Origin: Bog-473 sp963828825
Lineage (GTDB): Bacteria > Actinomycetota > Acidimicrobiia > Acidimicrobiales > RAAP-2
Assembly: GCA_963828825.1 (NCBI GenBank)
Contig: CAWHGF010000007.1
Coordinates: forward strand, 62,001 to 126,000
Length of the DNA: 64,000 nt
Direction of reading: 5' to 3'
Shown here: positions 59,189 to 64,000 of the stretch, piece after piece
Numbering within the stretch: the stretch's first letter is position 1
Layout of the letters: the number at the start of each line of letters is the position of its first letter
The notes under the pieces: generated by a model
What the model saw: the letters and a program-made list of their open reading frames with translations, nothing else
What the model was told of the DNA's origin: nothing
Databases searched by the model: none
Position numbers and translations under genes: made by a program

Positions 59189-60418
59189 TCAGTCTTGCGC
59201 TTCACTGAAGAGCGTGGCCAACCGGCTCACACCCTCGACCAGATCCGCGTCGCCCAGCGCGTAGGACATACGGAAGTAGCCCGGCGCGCCGAACGCCTCT
59301 CCGGGCACGACCGCCACCTTGGCTTCGTTGATGCAGAGTTCAGCCAACTCCGCGCTGTTCGCCGGACGTTGTCCCCGGAGGCTCCGACCGAGCAGCCCCT
59401 TGACCGAGGGGAAGGCGTAGAACGCGCCCTCGGGCTCCACGCACACGACGCCGTCGATGTCGTTGAGCATCGTGGTCATCGTCTGGCGCCGGCGGTCGAA
59501 GGCCGCCCGCATCATGGCGACGTCGTCGAGATTGCCGGCGACGGCTGCGAGCGCGGCTCGCTGCGACACGTTGGACACGTTGGAGGTCTCGTGGCTCTGG
59601 ATGTTGGTCGCCGCGGCAATGGCGTCGGTCGGGCCGATGAGCCATCCCACCCGCCAGCCGGTCATGGCATAGGTCTTGGCCACGCCGTTGGCCACCAGGC
59701 AGCGGTCGGCCAGCTCGGGGACCAGCACGGGCATGGAGTGGTGCTCGGCACCGCCGTAGACGAGATGCTCGTAGATCTCGTCGGTCAGCACCCAGATCCC
59801 CTTGCGCAGCGCCCAGCGACCGATGGCCTCCATCTCCTCGCGGGGATACACCGCCCCGGTGGGGTTGGACGGCGAGACGAAGAGCAATGCCTTGGTGTTG
59901 GGGGTCCAGGCCGCCTCGAGGTCCTCGACCGAGGAGCGGAAGCCGGTCGTCTCGTCGGACGACACCACGACCGGTGTCCCACCCGCCAGGGCGATGGACT
60001 CGGGGTACGTCGTCCAGTAGGGGGCGAGCACCAGCACCTCGTCGCCGGGGTCGCACAGCACGGCGAAGGCGTTGGCCACCGCCTGCTTCCCGCCGTTGGT
60101 GACGAGCACCTGGCCGGTGGTCACCTCGTAGGCCGAGTCGCGCCGCGTCTTGGCAGCGATCGCCTCCCGCAGCGCCGGGATCCCTGCCGTCGGCGTGTAA
60201 CGGTGGTTGGCCGGGTCACGGCAGGCCGCGACGGCCGCCTCCACGATGTGCGCGGGCGTGGGGAAGTCCGGCTCGCCCGCCCCGAAGCCGATCACGTGCT
60301 CCCCCGCCGCCTGCAACGCCTTGGCCTTCGCATCCACGGCGAGGGTGGCCGACGGCGCCACAGCGGCGGCCCGGCGAGAGATCCGGCGGAGCTCGGTCGT
60401 CGAAGGGGTGGTCGTCAC
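59189..60418 (-). CDS. aspC: Aspartate aminotransferase (class I/II PLP)
   Basis: 409 residues from GTG 60418. FGAGEPDFPTP, YTPTAGIPALREAI, the PLP lysine in GVAKTYAMTGWRVGWLIGP, and the C-terminal FRMSYALGD are typical of the bacterial subgroup Ib aspartate aminotransferase. It interconverts aspartate and oxaloacetate. Its start codon is only six bases from the divergent serC start. Confidence 0.93.
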   Translation of the reverse strand: MTTTPSTTELRRISRRAAAVAPSATLAVDAKAKALQAAGEHVIGFGAGEPDFPTPAHIVEAAVAACRDPANHRYTPTAGIPALREAIAAKTRRDSAYEVTTGQVLVTNGGKQAVANAFAVLCDPGDEVLVLAPYWTTYPESIALAGGTPVVVSSDETTGFRSSVEDLEAAWTPNTKALLFVSPSNPTGAVYPREEMEAIGRWALRKGIWVLTDEIYEHLVYGGAEHHSMPVLVPELADRCLVANGVAKTYAMTGWRVGWLIGPTDAIAAATNIQSHETSNVSNVSQRAALAAVAGNLDDVAMMRAAFDRRRQTMTTMLNDIDGVVCVEPEGAFYAFPSVKGLLGRSLRGQRPANSAELAELCINEAKVAVVPGEAFGAPGYFRMSYALGDADLVEGVSRLATLFSEAQD

Positions 60419-60424
60419 GATGCA

Positions 60425-61582
60425 ATGATCTCATACGTGCCAGACGTCCCCGACATCATCATTCCCCCCGAATTGCTGCCCTCCGACGGCCGTTTCGGGT
60501 CCGGGCCCTCGAAGGTCCGGCCCGCCCAGATCGACGCGCTCGCCGACGTGGCCACCACCTACATGGGCACCAGCCACCGCCAGAAAACGGTGAAGGCACA
60601 GGTGGGCCGGGTGCGCGCCGGGATGCGCCAGCTCTTCTCCCTCCCCGACGGTTACGAGGTCGTGCTCGGCAACGGGGGGACGACCTGCTTCTGGGACGCG
60701 GCCACCTTCGGCCTGATTGAGGAGCAGAGCCAGCATCTCAGCTTCGGCGAATTCTCCTCGAAGTTCGCCGCCTGCGCCAAGGCGGCGCCGCACCTCAAGG
60801 ACCCACAGGTCATTGAGTCGGAGGTCGGCACCCACCCCAAGCCGGCGGCCGACCCCTCGGTCGATCTCTACGCGCTGACCCACAACGAGACCTCCACCGG
60901 GGTGTCGATGCCCATCCGGCGGCCCCAGGGCGCAGCCGCCCCTGCCGATGGTGGCGGACTGGTGGCGGTGGACGGCACCTCCGGTGGCGGTGGCCTGCGG
61001 GTCGATCCCGCCGAGTTCGACGCCTACTACCTCGCCCCGCAGAAGTGCTTCGCCGGCGACGGCGGCCTCTGGATCGCCCTCCTGTCGCCCGCAGCGCTCC
61101 AGCGGGTGGAGCGCATCGCCGCCTCGGGCCGGTGGATCCCCACCTTCTTGGACCTCAAGACGGCGGTCGACAACTCGGTGCTGGACCAGACGTACAACAC
61201 GCCGGCGTTGGCCACCATCTTCATGCTGGCCGAGCAGCTCGACTGGATGAACGACAACGGCGGCCTGGAGTGGACCGCTTCGCGCTGCGACCGCTCCGCC
61301 GAGATCCTCTACACATGGGCGGAGCAGTCCGGCTTCGCCCGGCCGTTCGTCGAGAACCCGGCCGATCGCAGCCACGTCGTCGGCACCATCGACTTCGTCG
61401 ATGCGGTGGATGCCGCGGCAGTGGCGGCCGTGCTGCGGGCCAACGGTATCGTCGACACCGAGCCCTATCGCAAGCTCGGGCGCAACCAGCTGCGGATCGC
61501 GATGTTCCCGGCGATCGAACCCGACGACGTCGCCTCGCTGTGCGGCTGCATCACGCACGTGGTGGGGGCCCTCGCGAGCTGA
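60425..61582 (+). CDS. serC: Phosphoserine aminotransferase
   Basis: 385 residues from ATG 60425 (GTG 60437 is an alternative). It begins IIPPELLPSDGRFGSGPSKVRPAQIDAL and contains GTSHRQKTVK, THNETSTGV and the PLP lysine in YYLAPQKCFAGDGGLW, as in the mycobacterial-type SerC. It converts 3-phosphohydroxypyruvate to phosphoserine. The long upstream frame is antisense to aspC and is rejected. Confidence 0.95.
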   Translation: MISYVPDVPDIIIPPELLPSDGRFGSGPSKVRPAQIDALADVATTYMGTSHRQKTVKAQVGRVRAGMRQLFSLPDGYEVVLGNGGTTCFWDAATFGLIEEQSQHLSFGEFSSKFAACAKAAPHLKDPQVIESEVGTHPKPAADPSVDLYALTHNETSTGVSMPIRRPQGAAAPADGGGLVAVDGTSGGGGLRVDPAEFDAYYLAPQKCFAGDGGLWIALLSPAALQRVERIAASGRWIPTFLDLKTAVDNSVLDQTYNTPALATIFMLAEQLDWMNDNGGLEWTASRCDRSAEILYTWAEQSGFARPFVENPADRSHVVGTIDFVDAVDAAAVAAVLRANGIVDTEPYRKLGRNQLRIAMFPAIEPDDVASLCGCITHVVGALAS

Positions 61583-61622
61583 AGCCCTGGGGGGCAGCCG
61601 CGACCGGGGACGCCTGATCGCC

Positions 61623-62513
61623 TCAGCCGATGGCGTAGCCGACCGAGGCGATCAGCCGCTCGCTCTCGTCCCACAAGCGTGTCGCCGCCTCGTCGTCGCG
61701 GGCCCGGCGGCTCATGTGTCCCGGCTTGGAGCGGACCCAGTACTGCCCCGTCTTCCGGGCGACGTCGGGGGACGTGGCCAGGTAGAGCGAGGTCTTGGCG
61801 CCTCGCTTGGGGCTTATCTCGAAGGGACGGGCCAGCCGGATGCCGAAGCCCATGAACCCGTGCAGGTCGCCGTCCATGCCGAAGCTGCTGCGGACCGGAC
61901 CGGGATGGGCGGCGTTGACGGTGAGGGCGTCGCCATCGCCATCGCCGTCGCCGTCGAGCCGCCTGGCCAGTTGGCGGGTGAACAGGACGTTGGCGAGCTT
62001 CGAGCGGCAGTAGGCCTCCATCGCCTCGTAGTGCTTCTCGCTCTGGAGGTCCTCGAAGCGCATACCTCGGCGGGCCGCATGGTGCCCCACCGAAGTCAGG
62101 TTGATGATGCGGGACGGTGCGCCGGCGCGTAGCCGCGGCAGCAGCAGGTTCGTCAGGTAGAAGGGGCCGAGATGGTTGACGCCGAACGTGTACTCGAACC
62201 CCTGCGCCGTCTCCTGGCGCGACGACCAGGTCCCGCCGGCGTTGTTGACGAGGACGTCGAGGCGGTCCCAGCGGGTGCGAACCTCCTCGGCGGCCTTGCG
62301 CACCGAGGCCAGGTCGGCCAGGTCGAGGGGCACGACATGGACGTCGTCGTTCCAGGTCCGCCGCGTGACCTCTCGGGCCGCCGCCTCCGCTTTCGCCTGG
62401 TTCCGGCAGGCGAGCACCGTCGTCGCCTCCCGGGCGGCCAGGCCGACGGCTGTCTCGAAACCGATGCCCACGTTGGACCCGGTGACGACTGCGACCTTGC
62501 CTTGCATGCTCAT
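61623..62513 (-). CDS. Short-chain dehydrogenase (retinol-dehydrogenase-like)
   Basis: 296 residues from ATG 62513 (ATG 62507 also possible). TGSNVGIGFETA, VNNAGGTW, TSVGHHAA and the YCRSK motif of SDRs are present. An acidic GDGDGDGD loop near residue 205 arises from a 6-bp repeat. Members of this group are often called retinol dehydrogenases or oxidoreductases acting on lipophilic alcohols; the substrate is unknown. Confidence 0.85.
   Translation of the reverse strand: MSMQGKVAVVTGSNVGIGFETAVGLAAREATTVLACRNQAKAEAAAREVTRRTWNDDVHVVPLDLADLASVRKAAEEVRTRWDRLDVLVNNAGGTWSSRQETAQGFEYTFGVNHLGPFYLTNLLLPRLRAGAPSRIINLTSVGHHAARRGMRFEDLQSEKHYEAMEAYCRSKLANVLFTRQLARRLDGDGDGDGDALTVNAAHPGPVRSSFGMDGDLHGFMGFGIRLARPFEISPKRGAKTSLYLATSPDVARKTGQYWVRSKPGHMSRRARDDEAATRLWDESERLIASVGYAIG
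61930..61956 (-). repeat. 6-bp coding microsatellite
   Basis: Tandem GGCGAT/GGCGAC units encoding Gly-Asp repeats inside the SDR gene; a slippage-prone tract. Confidence 0.8.
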
Positions 62514-62575
62514 GGGGGTCGTCCAGTCTGGAGAGGGCGTTCGAGTGACTTTTTTAGCCTCGATCCGCCCGGCGG

Positions 62576-63157
62576 TCACAACCGACCGGCGGCTCCGTCT
62601 CGGTCCCGGCCGTCCGCGGAGCCGTGGACCTGCTCCCACTCCCGGGGCGGCCCGATGGCCGACGCCTCGGGCCCGAGGCGTTCCACGTAGCCGCGGTGGA
62701 CGACCCGCCAGCGCTCGGGTGGCTCCCAGGGCGGGTCGACGCCGTCGCACGCGAGCACGAGGCGCTCCAGGCAGACGTGCCAGCCCGCGGCGTCGCGGGC
62801 CGCCTTCCCGTGTTCGGGGAACGTCACGCGCAGGCGTAGGACGCACCCCGCCCCATCCGGCTCGAGCTCGAAACGCAGGACGTCGTCGGCCCAGCGCAGC
62901 TCCATTAGTGACGGGGGGACGAAGGCGAGCATCTCGCCGTCGAAGGGCTCACCCTCGGATTGGCGGAACGAGAAGTGCAGTGCCGCCCCGGCCTGCCGCG
63001 TCCCTTCGATGGTGGTGGGGAACCACGCGGCCAGGTCCGCGTCCTCGGTGAGGGCCCGCCACACCCGCTGCTGCGGATGGGCCAGCCGGCGCTCGAAGCG
63101 CAGGATCGAGACTCCCCCGGCTCGCTCGAACGTGCCGAAGTCGTCGCTCGGGCTCAT
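62576..63157 (-). CDS. SRPBCC (AHSA1-like) protein
   Basis: 193 residues from ATG 63157. VSILRFERRLAHPQQRVWRALTEDADLAAWFPTTIEG is the typical start of AHSA1-domain proteins; LMELRWADDVLRFELEPDGAGCVLRLRVTF follows, then a C-terminal extension with HRGYVERLG. Its ATG overlaps the ArsR stop (ATGA), mirroring the cassette at 53263-54035. The ligand is unknown. Confidence 0.85.
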   Translation of the reverse strand: MSPSDDFGTFERAGGVSILRFERRLAHPQQRVWRALTEDADLAAWFPTTIEGTRQAGAALHFSFRQSEGEPFDGEMLAFVPPSLMELRWADDVLRFELEPDGAGCVLRLRVTFPEHGKAARDAAGWHVCLERLVLACDGVDPPWEPPERWRVVHRGYVERLGPEASAIGPPREWEQVHGSADGRDRDGAAGRL

Positions 63158-63483
63158 GCCCACGGCTCCCCGTCGCTGCCCTCCATGATCTGCAGATGGC
63201 GCTCGAGGGCATTGAGGTGGGCCGCCCACCCACGGCGGTACGGCACCAGCCAGTCGTCGACCTCACGGAGCGGCTCGGGCCTGACCCGGTAGATGCGCCG
63301 CTGGGCGTCGATCCGGGACTCGACCAGGCCGGCGTCGCGCAGGACCTTGAGGTGCTTGGAGACGGCCGGCTGGCTCAGCGACAGGAGGCCGACGAGGTCG
63401 CCCACCGGCCGCTCCGCCTCCACCAGCAGGTCGAGGATCCGGCGCCGGACCTCCTCCGCCAGCACTTCAAAAGTGACCGTCAC
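63154..63483 (-). CDS. ArsR-family transcriptional regulator
   Basis: 109 residues from GTG 63483. Winged HTH: VRRRILDLLVEAERPVGDLVGLLSLSQPAVSKHLKVLRDAGLVESRIDAQRRIYRV, with a C-terminal WLVPYRRGWAAHLNALERHL helix as in the ArsR proteins paired with SRPBCC genes. A 14-bp perfect inverted repeat abuts its start codon, so it probably represses its own operon. Confidence 0.92.
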   Translation of the reverse strand: MTVTFEVLAEEVRRRILDLLVEAERPVGDLVGLLSLSQPAVSKHLKVLRDAGLVESRIDAQRRIYRVRPEPLREVDDWLVPYRRGWAAHLNALERHLQIMEGSDGEPWA

Positions 63484-63517
63484 ACAGGTTATATTCCCCT
63501 GAAGGAATATAACCTGT
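63484..63517. promoter_or_regulatory. ArsR operator/promoter
   Basis: ACAGGTTATATTCC-N6-GGAATATAACCTGT, a perfect 14+14 inverted repeat ending one base before the ArsR GTG. The arms contain TATAAC/TATATT -10-like boxes, so the operator probably covers the promoter of a leaderless transcript. Confidence 0.85.
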
Positions 63518-63527
63518 CAAGGGTTGG

Positions 63528-63794
63528 TCAAGCGAGTGGGGCGCCGGCCCTGGCGGCGATCCGGCGCAGCGGCGGCAGGGTCGGCGGGGGCTGCTTGCGT
63601 GGCGGCAGCGTGGCCAGGAGCGAGGTCGTCGCCTTGGTCACCTGGCTCACGGCGCGCTCGAACGCCTCCTCGGTCTGCGGCGACGTCGACTGGACGCCGC
63701 TGACCTTGCGGACGTACTGGCGCGCCGCCGCCTCTATTTCCTGTGGGGTGGCTACGGGCTCGAGCCCGCGGAGCGTGGTGATGTTGCGGCACAT
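63528..63794 (-). CDS. DUF2277 family protein
   Basis: 88 residues from ATG 63794, starting MCRNITTLRGLEPVATPQEIEAAARQYVRKVSG, the characteristic start of the DUF2277 family, then FERAVSQVTKATTSLLATLPPR. No function is known for the family. It ends 11 bp from the ArsR operator, in the same orientation. Confidence 0.85.
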   Translation of the reverse strand: MCRNITTLRGLEPVATPQEIEAAARQYVRKVSGVQSTSPQTEEAFERAVSQVTKATTSLLATLPPRKQPPPTLPPLRRIAARAGAPLA

Positions 63795-63803
63795 GGCATC
63801 ACC

Positions 63804-64000
63804 CTATGCCTCGGTCGAGACGGCGCCGCCGGCGGGACAACGCCCCGGCGTCACGACCACGGTGACGAGGTGGCCGACCCTGGCGTTCTGCACCTGGAGT
63901 TGGTCGCTCCCCCGGGCCGACGTCACCCGGGCTCCACTGGTGCGGGCGCAATAGCCATCCCGGTAGTGCAGCTCCGTTGGCACGAAGATCACCGTGGGCG
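63804..64000 (-). CDS. Unidentified protein, C-terminal part (partial)
   Basis: The frame ends at 63804 and is open to the right edge; a GTG at 63992 might be the start, but the coding frame may also continue outside. The visible part (YRDGYCARTSGARVTSARG, LVTVVVTPGRCPAGG) has two cysteines and beta-rich character. It cannot be identified from this piece. Confidence 0.45.
   Translation of the reverse strand, partial: PTVIFVPTELHYRDGYCARTSGARVTSARGSDQLQVQNARVGHLVTVVVTPGRCPAGGAVSTEA

Noticed and set aside
59147..60424. N-terminal extension of serC by 426 codons
   Set aside because: It is antisense to aspC and not part of any aminotransferase; the family start is at 60425 or 60437.

Overview
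The window is GC-rich, densely packed DNA with many GTG starts, 1-4 bp ATGA/GTGA overlaps and probable leaderless transcripts. These traits, together with LytR-CpsA-Psr, RipA-type and SufU/Rieske genes and ethylmalonyl-CoA pathway genes, point to an actinobacterium; an Acidimicrobiia-like lineage is my inference, not proven. I found no rRNA, tRNA, CRISPR array, insertion sequence or phage gene. Three genes carry apparent frameshifts, two of them at runs of four G, so either assembly errors or real decay must be considered.

Region 1 (1-9.3 kb) is iron-sulfur cluster assembly. A plus-strand sufC(partial)-sufS-sufU operon faces a minus-strand set of sufB, a small Cys-rich gene, sufD, a Rieske ferredoxin and a second, divergent sufC, with a plus-strand crotonase gene lodged inside the minus-strand set and an LCP cell-wall ligase between the two halves. 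Region 2 (9.3-16.3 kb) holds oligopeptidase B, a frameshifted membrane protein with a RodZ-like C-terminal domain, an RmlC epimerase, a flavin reductase, a metallo-beta-lactamase-fold protein, an alpha/beta hydrolase and MutY. Region 3 (16.3-20.7 kb) carries three ethylmalonyl-CoA pathway enzymes: mesaconyl-CoA hydratase, methylsuccinyl-CoA dehydrogenase and malyl-CoA lyase.

Region 4 (20.8-27.9 kb) has dienelactone hydrolase, a RipA-like NlpC/P60 hydrolase, a degenerate Lgt-like protein, and a divergent SDR / acyl-CoA synthetase pair with a KstR-type palindrome between them. Region 5 (27.9-33.7 kb) looks accessory: a MerR-PP2C fusion that contains an internal Shine-Dalgarno and start, a stand-alone HTH-Clp N-domain protein with paired operators, a broken FkbM methyltransferase, a DMT transporter, a large polytopic membrane protein, and a possible Crp-type remnant. 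Region 6 (33.7-42.5 kb) is fatty-acid or steroid-type beta-oxidation (thioesterase, crotonase, thiolase, acyl-CoA dehydrogenase) with a second KstR-type palindrome, plus hydrolases and a CocE-type peptidase.

Region 7 (42.5-61.6 kb) is dominated by branched-chain amino acid and serine biosynthesis: cimA-ilvE-leuB (minus), greA-leuC-leuD (plus), leuA (minus), serA, an aspartate aminotransferase and serC. leuA is preceded by a 14-codon leader peptide with three consecutive Leu codons, a hairpin and a terminator; leuB has the same layout with a 12-codon leader. Both have a TTGACG/17-bp/-10 promoter placed so close to the leader ATG that the leaders are probably leaderless. Region 8 (50-64 kb, interleaved) contains a Clp N-domain protein with a C-terminal zinc ribbon, two independent ArsR-SRPBCC cassettes with clear palindromic operators, a cyclic-nucleotide-binding protein, an SDR, and a partial gene at the right edge.
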